Below are positions 53,643 to 62,772 of a DNA stretch of 64,000 nucleotides, one piece after another; position 1 is the stretch's first letter; every line of letters starts with the position of its first letter. The notes below the pieces were generated by a model, which worked only from the letters and a program-made list of their open reading frames with translations, searched no databases and was not told the origin of the DNA. Origin of the DNA: Thysanoteuthis rhombus. Lineage: Eukaryota; Mollusca; Cephalopoda; Oegopsida; Thysanoteuthidae. The translations under genes and the position numbers were made by a program. The stretch is from the NCBI GenBank assembly GCA_963457665.1, contig OY735227.1:45274459-45338458 (forward strand). Reading direction: 5' to 3'.

Positions 53643-54100
53643 ATTAGAACCGATAATCCAAAACTCTCACTACAACTGTCAACATAGCTTTCTTCAGGTT
53701 TCAACTTGGTCTGGTTGGTTGATTGGCTGATTGGGTGGTTACGTATCACAGATACAAGCCACACCAATGGAGCTAGATGGATGAAAATTCAAACGTAAGG
53801 AGTAAATTTTAATATTTTCAGCCTTCTAGCTCCATTGGTGCAGCCTGTCTGCGTGATGTCAAAGTTGTTTTTGTTTTTATCTAAATTCCTCCTCTAAATA
53901 GTTTTTTTTGTGAAGTTTGCAGTGTAAGTTCATGCTAAATTGGTCCCTGGTTTGTACCTGGCAGTATTCATGTTTTTTTTTGAAAATTCAGACTTTTTAG
54001 TCATCACTGCCCAACAAAAGGCAAGAGAAATAACTTATTTATTGATTATCTTTTTTTTAATTTTTTTAATTGATCACCCCTAACATGGCATGAAGCAATT
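53643..54100 (-). mobile_element. M1 element with internal inversion
   Basis: The copy reads in reverse from GTATTAGAACCGATAATCCA to GATGAAAATTCAAAC (about 53794). It switches to the plus orientation for 53795-53858 (GTAAGGAGTAAATTTTAATA, TTTTCAGCCTTCTAGCTCCA, GTGCAGCCTGTCTGCG). It then returns to minus (TCAAAGTTGTTTTTGTTTTT, TGCTAAATTGGTCCCTGG, AACTTATTTATTGATTATC). CCAATGGAGCTAG and CTAGCTCCATTGG therefore face each other within 75 bases. Confidence 0.75.
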
Positions 54101-54344
54101 TTTTTTCTTTTTAGACTAAAATGATGATAGATTTAGTAAATTTACTCAAGATAGTAATTTACCATAGCACTGAATAAAGTACCCTGGGATGATGAAGAGG
54201 GTTACTAAGTTAAAAATTAGATCTTACTTCAACAGTTAAATTTTCTGTAGAATGCCCAAGTTTAATGGTGGAAAAAAGAAGATAATATTAAAATCATTGA
54301 TAACAAATACCTCTGATGCATTCTATAACTTTGAGAAGAGTTAT

Positions 54345-54503
54345 TACACAGCATGTGAAACTGTGGCCAGCGGGATGAACTAAACAAGTTCAGAAGGTAC
54401 TGGCTTTGCGACTCCCAAGAGAGAGAAGCCTGGAGAATCTTGCAGAAGGTTTATGTCTAATGACAGATGCTAATGGCTACTGCTGCTGCTGATGATAACA
54501 AAA
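54345..54503 (+). mobile_element. LINE-A 3' end
   Basis: ACTGTGGCCAGCGGGATGAA, CTAAACAAGTTCAGAAGGTA, CTGGCTTTGCGACTCCC, GAAGCCTGGAGAATCTTGCA, GAAGGTTTATGTCTAATGAC and a GCTGCTGCTGATGAT tail. The tail is mostly GCT where other copies have GAT. Confidence 0.75.
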
Positions 54504-55088
54504 AAGAAATTTTCAATCGCCAAGGATGTTTCAACATATAAGGGTATTTTGGAGGTGCTGAATCTAAAAATGACATTAGTTTTGCTGTATTGGGTCTAGT
54601 TTTGGGGAAAATGGGCACCCCTCACTCTGATTTTAACCTTGTATAGTGTAGTACAAAGCTACTCTTCAAGCTTTTTTTTGACAAGATCCTGAAACTTTAT
54701 AATGAAAATGAAAGTAGAATTAATTCCAGCATTAGAGCTGAAATCAGTTAGATGACCAAATACCTGCAGATAAATTTAGCAACAAAAGTATGAAGTCCAA
54801 GCAAGCCCAATCTCAAATACAGGGACATCTATTGTCTCAAAAAGTAGAATCAAGCTAGCAAAATTGATGTCATATTTGGAATTGGAGCCCCATAGTTACC
54901 CTAAAACACTCTAATATTATTGGCAATAAAATCAGTATTGACCAGTGTTATCATTCCGAGACTTGTTAAGACAACTGAAGCCATTTTTACTGCATCTCAA
55001 CTGATCCATTCAACAGCCTTCTTCAAGTGCACAAATAATAAGGAATGAGACGGGTTTCTTTTAGTTACAAAATAGTGGCAAACAGAGA
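54504..55088. other. unassigned sequence
   Basis: No repeat or coding signal recognised. Confidence 0.4.
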
Positions 55089-55091
55089 AGA

Positions 55092-55290
55092 AACTCTCAA
55101 TAGAAACTATCATAGGACCAATGCCTTTTGACTGCATACAGTGTTGGTGTCACCAATAGAAAAATTTAGAAAAGGGATGATCGATGGATAAGTTATTTAG
55201 TCTGAATTTTTGAAAAATTACGCTTTAATGCAGCTAAGCACAAACTGAGAACCAATTTAGCAAAAACCCACATTGTAAATTGTCAAGTTC
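55092..55290 (+). mobile_element. M1 5' half
   Basis: CTCAATAGAAACTATCATAG, TACAGTGTTGGTGTCACCAA, GGGATGATCGATGGATAAGT and GAGAACCAATTTAGCAAAAA follow M1 order. The 3' half is missing. Confidence 0.65.
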
Positions 55291-55775
55291 AACGAAGTGT
55301 CCAGTACAAAGTTTAAATGCCATTATTGACAGATCAAGTGTCTCTGTGTAGAAAATAACTTCCAGTAAGAAGCATCTTATCAAAATGCCTTTCTATCAAA
55401 TTTCAAGTAAATCTGACTAAAAACAGGTGAGAAAAATTGCAGAACGAATTCCTATATTTTATGGACAACCCCTGCCACTTTAAGTTCAATACGACATTAA
55501 ATGAAACAAAAATCGTTTTAGAGAATGAACTTATATAAAATATCATATAATTAATAAAACATTAAAATAAAAAACAACCCTGTTTTTAACTCTTATAAAT
55601 TTGTATTTGTCGTATAAAAAGAAATTATCAAAAACAAATTAATACAAAGAATGTTGCTGCTTCTTGGTCTCAAATATTCTCTGAAAATTTGATTTGGTTT
55701 AATATTTGATAATTGAATTTACATATCTGGTGCAGCGTACAGTCTGTAGTGATATTTAGTTTTATACAAACTTAT
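55291..55775. other. unassigned AT-rich sequence
   Basis: May be the interior of the hAT-like element ending at 55911. No coding remnant is visible. Confidence 0.35.
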
Positions 55776-55911
55776 CATTTTGAAAATGTTGAGTCATTTT
55801 TTATAAAATAAATCTTTATTAAATTTCATAAGAAGACACCTTATCTCACAGAACCACAGGATTTTTTGTGGAATCCCAGATGTCCTATGGAATTTACTTT
55901 GGAAAACACTG
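55776..55911 (-). mobile_element. hAT-like element end
   Basis: Read on the minus strand it starts CAGTGTTTTCCAAAGTAAAT then TCCATAGGACATCTGGGATT and CCACAAAAAATCCTGTGGTT. The CAGNG-TTTCCAAA-T start is typical of hAT termini. CCACAAAAAATCCTGTGG also forms a short subterminal hairpin. The other end was not found. Confidence 0.5.
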
Positions 55912-56730
55912 CTCTACAGTAAGGTGCCTTCTGAATATCAATCATTTAGTCAAACTCCTGGCTAAGATACAAAATATGGGAAGATACTCAATAATGAAAC
56001 CATAAAATGGCTGACGAATAACTTTGAAGCATTTTAAGGAGAATGGTTGAGACTGTAGGACTATTCTGTGCAAAAGTTGGACAAGAGATCAAAACTTTTG
56101 ATCTCTCTGAAGAGTATTCAAAGCTGCTATTTGATTTGTATTCATTTGAGGAAAATAACTATTTAGTAATTGATTTGTAAGGACTCTTGCATATGCGTAG
56201 AAAGTAGACATATCATCCATTCCAATTATTTTTATTTCAATATGTTTATCCACACATATAAAATGCAATATGTATGCATTTTTTTGTGTGTATGGATGTA
56301 ACAATTTTCAATGATCACACACATATTACACACAGATATAAGGTAGGGAGTGGCACTTTGATCCTGAACAGAGTGCACAGATACTTTGATTCTGAGCAGA
56401 AGTACCAATCCATATGTAAATAATCCCATCATTTTTTATGGGTACAATGTTATATATTGTTTAATACAATCTCCTGTCTTTTCAATGCACCCAGCTCAGT
56501 GATGAACTTGAGTGTGTAAAAAAGCATGGTAATGCAGTAACATCCATCACTTGCTCAGAGGGGAGGTATGAATGAACAAAACAATGAATGATAAGGGGAT
56601 GCAGAGATCTCAAACAAATGTTGAAAGCAAAAAGTCTCTCTTTATTGATGGAATGATTCGAAATTTCAGCTCTAGACAATGAGCAAAATCTGTGCCATTC
56701 ATAAAATCTCTGTTTTTTGGTAACTTTTAT
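55912..56730. other. unassigned sequence
   Basis: Minus-strand frames at 56089-56432 and 56482-56679 have no recognisable motif. No repeat match. Confidence 0.4.
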
Positions 56731-56732
56731 GT

Positions 56733-57140
56733 TTAGGTTCCATGTTCCAGCTCCATAGGTGACTATTGGGAGGATGCATTGGTTGTATACTCTTCTTTTT
56801 AGGATTAATGAGATTGTCTTGTTTTTGAATGTTGAGCTTGTTCTGCCAAAAGCTTGCCAGCATAGAGTGATTCTTCAATTGATTTCTTCTTCTTTTGAGG
56901 ATCTCATGGAGATTCGTTGTCCTAGGTGGATGTAGTGGTCTACTCTCTCCAGTTTTGCATCTTTGATTTTGTCAGTTGTGTTCTTATTCTAGATGTGATT
57001 GTTGCACATAACCTTTGTTTTATTGAAGTTCATGTGAAGGCTGACTTTCTTGCATCTAGTTCATCTAGCATTAGTTGGAAGTCGTGTAGGTTCTCTGCAA
57101 AATGGACAACGTCATGTGTAAAGCTAAGGTTGCTCAGATA
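56733..57140 (-). pseudogene. LINE-A relic reaching into the RT catalytic region
   Basis: This copy extends furthest 5'. On the minus strand DGKYLSNLSFTHDVVHFAEN covers the polymerase box usually written FADDxVLFA; the FADD aspartates are changed (FTHD). FQLMLDELDARKSAF follows, then (after a frameshift) the MNFNKTKVMCNNH block, LERVDHYIHLGQRISMRSSK and RRVYNQCILPIVTYGAG. Several stops interrupt it. The 3' end is cut at the TWNL region, so the tail is lost. The catalytic change alone would inactivate the enzyme. Confidence 0.8.
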
Positions 57141-57390
57141 TTTACCATCTATTTTTTTTTATCATTCATTTTTTGTAAAAAAATCAAAACTTTGCCAATT
57201 AGGTGATTTCACTGATTTGGCATAAAATATGCATGTATTTGTAAATTTCTTGTTAAATTTATCCATTGACCTCAACCAAACTCTAATGTAGTTTACAGGA
57301 TTCCTTGATTTCCAAATTTTTTAATTCAGAAAGATGATCATGAATTCAAAAAGTTTAATTACGTAGCTATTTACTAAGCTCCGCATATTG
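57141..57390. other. unassigned sequence
   Basis: It contains the imperfect palindrome TTGCCAATTAGGTGATTTCA then CTGATTTGGCATAA shared with 49338-49372. Nothing else recognised. Confidence 0.4.
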
Positions 57391-57712
57391 TAACACAAGG
57401 TTTCTCAAACTAAGTTCTGTGGAACTCTTAGATTCTGCATCACATTTTTAATTCTGTTGCCAATTTTGAGAAATAAACCATTCAAAATTCTGAATAAAAT
57501 ATCATTATTTATGCAAAAAATCAAAATGAGTGTACCAGACTTCAGGTCATTGGTTTTCATCGAGAGCCATGCTTAATGAAGAATTAAGACTATCTTTATA
57601 GATACAAAAAATCATAACCCTGTATTTTTTCAAATTTCGTATCTTTTAGAGTCCAAAATCTTTTCGCTTGATCTCAGGGGCTCCATGCTTGCAAAAAGTC
57701 TGAGAAACCCTG
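57391..57712. mobile_element. non-autonomous hAT element (MITE)
   Basis: It starts CAAGGTTTCTCAAACTAAGT at 57396 and ends AGTCTGAGAAACCCTG at 57712, which is its reverse complement with few changes (CAGGGTTTCTCAGACT). The start is a standard hAT terminus. GCATATTG before and CAATATTG after share ATATTG and may be an eroded 8-bp target duplication, allowing for 5 extra bases on the left. Further in, GTTCTGTGGAAC and GGGGCTCCATG continue the terminal type. There is no coding sequence in the 320 bp. Confidence 0.75.
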
Positions 57713-58460
57713 CAATATTGGGTCGGACTTGCTTGCATGTGTTGGTTGGACATCATTCAAATGTCAATAGACCTAAATGAAACTGACATGTCTAGTTCAT
57801 AAGGCATACATTTGCTGGTTCTGTGGGCATGAAAGATGAATGGTTTTGGCATTCTCTCGTGCTGTTGATCCCCAGTTTTTAGCTCCCTTTAGAGGATGGA
57901 TAAGCTTTGTTTGTTATGCTGCATCATTCAGCTCTGTCCTTAGCAAGAGACTCTAGCTCTAGCTATCAACAGGGATATCGCTATGTTTTAGGCTGTCCTA
58001 AGTTCTGTTGGAGTGTTCCTGAGGTCCTGCATCGGGGATCTACAGAGGAACTGATGGCATATACACGAGCTGACCCTGCAGAACATGTAACATGTCCAGC
58101 AAATCAAAACCTCCACTCAGCTAGCTGGCTGTAAAATTTCAAGGATGGTGAACTTATCAGCAATGACCTACTAGCAATCACTCTATAACCCAATGAAAGA
58201 GTCATTTGCAAAGCATAACTCAGTCTAGCACACAGTTACAGTAGTAAAACATCAAATGAAGATCAAATTCATTTAACAAGTGAATTTGATTACAAAAAGA
58301 ATCTGCTAACCAACATACTACAGTAGATGCTCTCTAAATACTTTTCTAAATTTCTTTCATGTATGAGGTATCTCACCAAAGTTTGAGGAACAAGGCACAA
58401 AAAGGCTTCCTCAAAAAAAGAAAAAAATTGATAAGAAAAGATATTTTTTATTTATTGATG
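57713..58460. other. unassigned sequence
   Basis: 57840-58140 is GC-richer with a plus-strand frame of 75 codons (57907-58134) lacking any recognisable motif. 58215-58340 has AAATTCATTTAACAAGTGAA and CTGCTAACCAACATACTACA, a weak S2-like tRNA-related pattern. Confidence 0.4.
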
Positions 58461-58462
58461 AT

Positions 58463-58962
58463 ACGAAAAGAAGAAGAAATCAAAGAAAGAATCTCTATAG
58501 GATGGCAAGCCTTTGGCAGAGCAAGAAAATCTCATTAGTCCTAAAAAGAAGAGTATACAACCAATACATCTTCTCAATAGTCATATATGAAGTTCAAACA
58601 TAGAACTTAACCAAAAAGATTGCCCCTCAAATTGATAACCATGCAACATACTCATTAGAGAATCATGCTCAACATCACATGGAGAGATCACAAGATAGGA
58701 GTCAGAGATATCATAGAATCTATTAGAAAACTCAAATGACAATTGGCTGATCATGTTGCAAGACAACCACTGGACATCATGACTCACAATGTGGCTCACC
58801 AGAGATCATATAGAAAACTGTGGCTTGCAAAAAATAAGATAGCATGACAAACTAGACAAGTATTGGCTCAGCAACGCCTATGATAGAGAGGTCTGGCAAA
58901 TCTTTGAGAGGGTCTATGTCCAACAACAGATGCTACTAGGATGATGATGATAATAATGATTT
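58463..58962 (+). pseudogene. LINE-A reverse transcriptase C-terminal relic
   Basis: Plus-strand decayed coding from the SKEEEIKRRI region (AAGAAGAAATCAAAGAAAGA) through AAGAGTATACAACCAATACA (RVYNQ), AGAATCATGCTCAACATCAC (RIMLNIT), CAGAGATATCATAGAATCTA (RDIIESI) and GACAATTGGCTGATCATGTT (QLADHV) to GTCTGGCAAATCTTTGAGAG and GTCTATGTCCAACAACAGAT, then a GATGATGATAATAATGAT tail. Many stops and small deletions are present, and the KKIPL region has lost about 20 codons. Confidence 0.75.
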
Positions 58963-59260
58963 CAAGTAATACACAAAATATCCAGCAAGACACAGAAAGT
59001 GCTGGATAACTCAACAGATAAACACATTGATCAATTCATTAAAATTCTTTGAGCTTTTGTATAACCATTTGTATTATTGTGATGAATCAACGGCCTTTTC
59101 AGGCCTCATTTATCGGAAGCATATGATTGGCTTAGCATTAAATTTTAAGCCATTTCTTGTATTCCTCTGGAAAAATGACCAACTATTCTATTTGTTTTGT
59201 CTGAACTAAATAGTAACATGATAGTTATAGATTGAAATCCTCAGACTTTTACAAAATAAA
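58963..59260. other. unassigned sequence
   Basis: No repeat or coding signal recognised. Confidence 0.4.
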
Positions 59261-59261
59261 T

Positions 59262-59745
59262 CCATTTCTATCATCATCATCAGTCCTTCAACGTCCATCG
59301 TTGGACATGAACCTTCCCCAGGATTCGCCACACTTCTCTATCATGGGCATCGCAGAGCCAGTGTTTTCAGAATTTGTCAAGCTCATCACTCCTTCTAATA
59401 TTCTGCCAGCCTCATTTCCGCATGTGCTCTCGGGGGATCCATATCACAAGTCGCAATGTCCATCGGTTGTCCGCCATTTGTGCAACATGGCCAGCCCACT
59501 GCCTTTGAGATTTTTAATGGATTCTATGATGTACCTGACTCTTCTCTTTTCCTGGATGTACTGTGCTGTCTTGTGGTTTCTCCATGTGAGGCCAAGTATA
59601 ATTTTTTCATGTGCACATTGCATATTTCTCAATTTGCGGATCTGTCTCTTGGTTAGGTTCTATGTTTCAGCTCCATAAGTGACTATTGGGAGGATGCATT
59701 GGTTATAAACCCTTCTTTTTAGGATTAATGGAATCTTCTATTTCT
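59262..59745 (-). pseudogene. LINE-A reverse transcriptase C-terminal relic, intact 3' end
   Basis: The minus strand keeps MRNMQCAHEKIILGLTWRNH, KTAQYIQEKRRVRYIIESIK and NLKGSGLAML (59444-59632), then the RRQNIR..DELDKF region and the full terminus CCATCGTTGGACATGAACCT with a GATGATGATGAT tail. An opposite-strand frame of 148 codons (59232-59678) is only its shadow. 5' truncation occurs at about the LILKRRVYNQ position. Confidence 0.8.
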
Positions 59746-59811
59746 ATACTTTCACTCAATTAAAGATTGCTTTTGGCAATTATTACGTTCAATGTCAAGT
59801 CACTTCCAATT

Positions 59812-60203
59812 TAGAGAATTGAACAACTATAGCCACCCAAGGTAGCAAAGGGTTCTACCCCTTTTATATGTGCATGTTTGTTTATGAGTTCCAACACTCC
59901 TGGCCGTACCTTTTTGTCTACAGACTTGAAAATTGGCATCAGTACTCCATCAGACACCTTCTAAAAATGTTTTCTATTTTTGGGGGGACCTCGTTTTGAT
60001 GGGTTTATTAATTACATCAAGATTCTCCAAAATGTAGACGTTTCTAGATATTTTTTTTTGCTCTATTTAAGACGTTTTTCTAGTGGAAAATACCAGTGAT
60101 GTCATGAATAGAATTCATTCTGATCATATTTCTTTCTTCCATGGAATTTTTTCACATGAGTTCAAATTTAGATGCTACTGTTGTTCAATTATTGACTGTG
60201 ATG
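59812..60203 (+). mobile_element. M4 element, copy 2 with visible inverted ends
   Basis: The start AATTGAACAACTATAGCCAC and the end GCTACTGTTGTTCAATTATT are inverted repeats (ATTGAACAACWRTAGC). Between them, GAGTTCCAACACTCCTGGCC, ACAGACTTGAAAATTGGCAT, GACACCTTCTAAAAATG, AGATTCTCCAAAATG and AGTGATGTCATGAATAGAAT match 17700-18145. Confidence 0.7.
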
Positions 60204-60622
60204 GTGAGTTTATATTAGATTTATATTGCAAATTGATAAGTAAATGAATAAAAATGGAAATAGCTCTATGATTAGCATTTGATATACCTGGAATTCTTTC
60301 CCTTGAGAAATCAGATCGTTATGTTATAGCTAACAACCTGTCTATATTGACTGTTGCCCATCAGACAGAGAAGACTCCTTCTGTGATGGCCTTAATAGTA
60401 AAAGATGAGAGAGCTCCATATTGGTTCTCTTTATATGATGTATATACAAATAAAGTAACTGGCATGTTGTTTTTATCTACGAGTTTGTGTGTTTTGTTTA
60501 TTACTGATTTACCAATTAATCGAGATCATAAAGAGTCATCTATTACTAAGATGAGTCAACCTTTATTAATTCTGACAGATTATCAAACAGGTTATCAGGG
60601 TGAGGATGAACACTGATCACAC
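60204..60622. other. unassigned sequence
   Basis: A plus-strand frame at 60347-60616 (89 codons) shows no recognisable motif. No repeat match. Confidence 0.4.
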
Positions 60623-60625
60623 ACT

Positions 60626-61012
60626 ATTAGAAACCATCAACCAAAACTGCCATCAAAGCCATCAACATAGGTTTCTTCATTTTTTCTGGTTTGCTGGCTG
60701 GCTTTACATGTATCATGCATATAGGCAGCATTGATGGAGCTATAGGGCTGAAAATTCAAGCATTTACTCCTCATGTCCAGAAAAAATGTTTCGTTTTTGT
60801 TCAACTGGAAATTCCACTCCAAAATAGGGACTCAGTTTGGAGTTAGATTTACAAACTAAGTCTATACTAAGTTGGTCCCTTAGTTTGTATCCAGATGCAT
60901 ACTTGCTCATTTTTTGAAACTTATGACATTTTAGTGATCCAACAAAAGGCGAGAGAAGTAACATCCATTGATCCATCTCAAACACAGCATGTGGCCGAAA
61001 GACTTTAGTCAT
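60626..61012 (-). mobile_element. M1 element, near full length
   Basis: A reversed copy from ATTAGAAACCATCAACCAAA, with AAAACTGCCATCAAAGCC, TTGATGGAGCTATAGGGCTG and ACTAAGTTGGTCCCTTAGTT, to TCAAACACAGCATGTGGCCG and AAGACTTTAGTCATTTGATG. The TGATCAATTAAAAAATTGG region is deleted. Confidence 0.75.
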
Positions 61013-61159
61013 TTGATGCGTAAGAACTCAAATTTTTTGGAAAAGTTTTAGCATACGTGTAGTTTCTAAAGTTGAAATTTCACTTCAAAATCTCAATGTA
61101 ATAAAAAGTTATTCATAATTTTCATTGTTTGTATTTTTCCAGAAGACCAAGTATTTACT

Positions 61160-61290
61160 AGGCTTTATACTGAGTGTGTCATAGAGTCACAAGCATAGGA
61201 TACTGAGGATTAAATTCACTATAGTAATAAAGGTCTGGGATATTAGCTTGCTAACCAGTAGAATCCTACTTCTATTCTCTCTTTTCTCAC
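61160..61290 (-). repeat. tRNA-related (S2-like) fragment
   Basis: The minus strand reads TAGGATTCTACTGGTTAGCA, then AGCTAATATCCCAGACC and GTGAATTTAATCCTCAGTAT, which places A-box- and B-box-like segments at tRNA-like spacing. Similarity to S2 is limited to this head. Confidence 0.4.
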
Positions 61291-61394
61291 TTGATGAACT
61301 TAATAATTTTTTTCTTCCTATTCAATCCGACTAATGATAGAAAATACAATGTATTTACTGCATTCGTGTTCTTGTGATTCAATTAGCTTGCAAC

Positions 61395-61480
61395 TTAGCT
61401 CACTCGCTCCCATGTTGCATGACACTTGAGTCTCCATTTCTCAGATGGAGACCCAAGCATTATATGCAGCAATCATGGAT
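61395..61480 (+). repeat. F4 repeat pair, copy 2
   Basis: CTTAGCTCACTCGCTCCCAT through GACCCAAGCATTATATGCAG matches 35130-35240. Confidence 0.55.
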
Positions 61481-61848
61481 TTTCATGGAACCAGGGTCAT
61501 TCAATTAGAAGAGGTATATTATTGGGGATTATTACCCCAGAATCTAACCTTGTTCAGGTGATTGTCACATGAGAACAATCAAACATATAATGACAGTAGA
61601 AACAGGTTCTGATTAGAGGATTTGATGTTCTCATGTCATCCTGATGTAATCTTGTTAAAACTACACACAAGATTTAGATCTGCTGTCAAGATAGGTGGAC
61701 AGCAAGATCTATACTTAGAATGAAGAGCTAGATCATAAGCACAAAAATCTTATGTTGGACAATTTTTTTTCCTTACTAGAGTATGTGCATACTTTTGAAT
61801 TCAATAAAGCGAATCAATATGTTTTCAATGAAAACACGGTAAGCTATC
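61481..61848. other. unassigned sequence
   Basis: No repeat or coding signal recognised. Confidence 0.4.
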
Positions 61849-61854
61849 TATTAA

Positions 61855-62050
61855 TATACTGTGTTGTCTTGTGATCACTCTATGTGATGTTGAGCATCAA
61901 TCTTTCGGTTAAATTCCATGTTTGAGCTTCCTGGGTGTCTCCCAGGATGATGCATTAGTTGTATACCCTTCTTTTTGGGACTAATAGGATTTTCTTGTTC
62001 TTGAAGGTTGAACTGGCTCTTCCAACAGTTTGCCAACCTAGAGTGTGGAA
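61855..62050 (-). mobile_element. LINE-A fragment, both ends lost
   Basis: TGTGTTGTCTTGTGATCACT, CTATGTGATGTTGAGCATCA, GGTTAAATTCCATGTTTGAG, GTTGTATACCCTTCTTTTTG, TTTTCTTGTTCTTGAAGGTT and TTTGCCAACCTAGAGTG are reversed LINE-A coding sequence. About 60 bases (including the CTCAATTTGCAGATCTG region) are deleted internally. Confidence 0.7.
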
Positions 62051-62398
62051 ACTTTTTTTGCACACATTACTTTCCTTTGTGCTCTGGTTGCAAAATGTGT
62101 GTGCATGTGCACAGCTTAGGGGGAACAATGGTAGAAACGTGGAGCCTTAAACGTAATGTGGTCTGCCACTTCCTGTTGAGTAATCAGGAGGCAGAATTTT
62201 AAGAGGCTTAAGCTTAATATCCTATCCTTCTTGATAAAAGGCTCCAGTTAATCAGTGCAAAATAATGGTAATCCCTCATCTCAGAAATTCAGATTGTATT
62301 AAGCTTGGTAACCAGCAATTTGTTTTGATACACCATCTACAGATGCAAAGAAACAAGAAAGAAAGTTATACATAAAGACAAACCTATGAATACTAATA
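62051..62398. other. unassigned sequence
   Basis: No repeat or coding signal recognised. Confidence 0.4.
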
Positions 62399-62400
62399 TC

Positions 62401-62772
62401 AAATTACCGTATACCCACAAATCACCCACCTAACCAAGAAGCCAAGGAGGCTATAGATTCTCCTCTCTTTGCTTGTCTTTGCCTCTGTCTGTCTGTGTCT
62501 CTGGACATGCCTGGTCACATTTTGAGGGCTACAACATTAAAAATTTGCATAATACACCACTAGGCATTATCTGAAATCATTTCTTTTTTCTCTAAAAAAA
62601 AGTCCTTTTATGTATATCTGTAGTCATTTTGGACTAACAATGCCCAAATCATGTGCTGGTATTTTTTAAAGATAATTTTAGATAAAAGATCCATTTTTAA
62701 GATAATTTTAGATCATGCAATTAGTTAGACAATTAGTTCTGATATTCATGCAGACTACATTGATTCATTTAT
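62401..62772 (+). mobile_element. M2 MITE
   Basis: It starts AAATTACCGTATACCCACAA (mutated tip) and ends GCAGACTACATTGATTCATT. Inner blocks are AACCAAGAAGCCAAGGAGGC, GACATGCCTGGTCACATTTT, ACATTAAAAATTTGCATAAT and CATTTTGGACTAACAATGCC. The AGATAATTTTAGATAAAAGA tract is present. Confidence 0.8.

Noticed and set aside
53387..53767. 126-codon minus-strand frame as a gene
   Set aside because: Its first quarter is M1 element sequence and the rest has no recognisable motif.
56089..56679. Minus-strand frames as exons of one gene
   Set aside because: They overlap in different phases, lack recognisable motifs, and have no consistent splice pattern.
59232..59678. 148-codon plus-strand open frame as a gene
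   Set aside because: It is the antisense of a LINE-A coding relic, whose minus-strand motifs explain the sequence.
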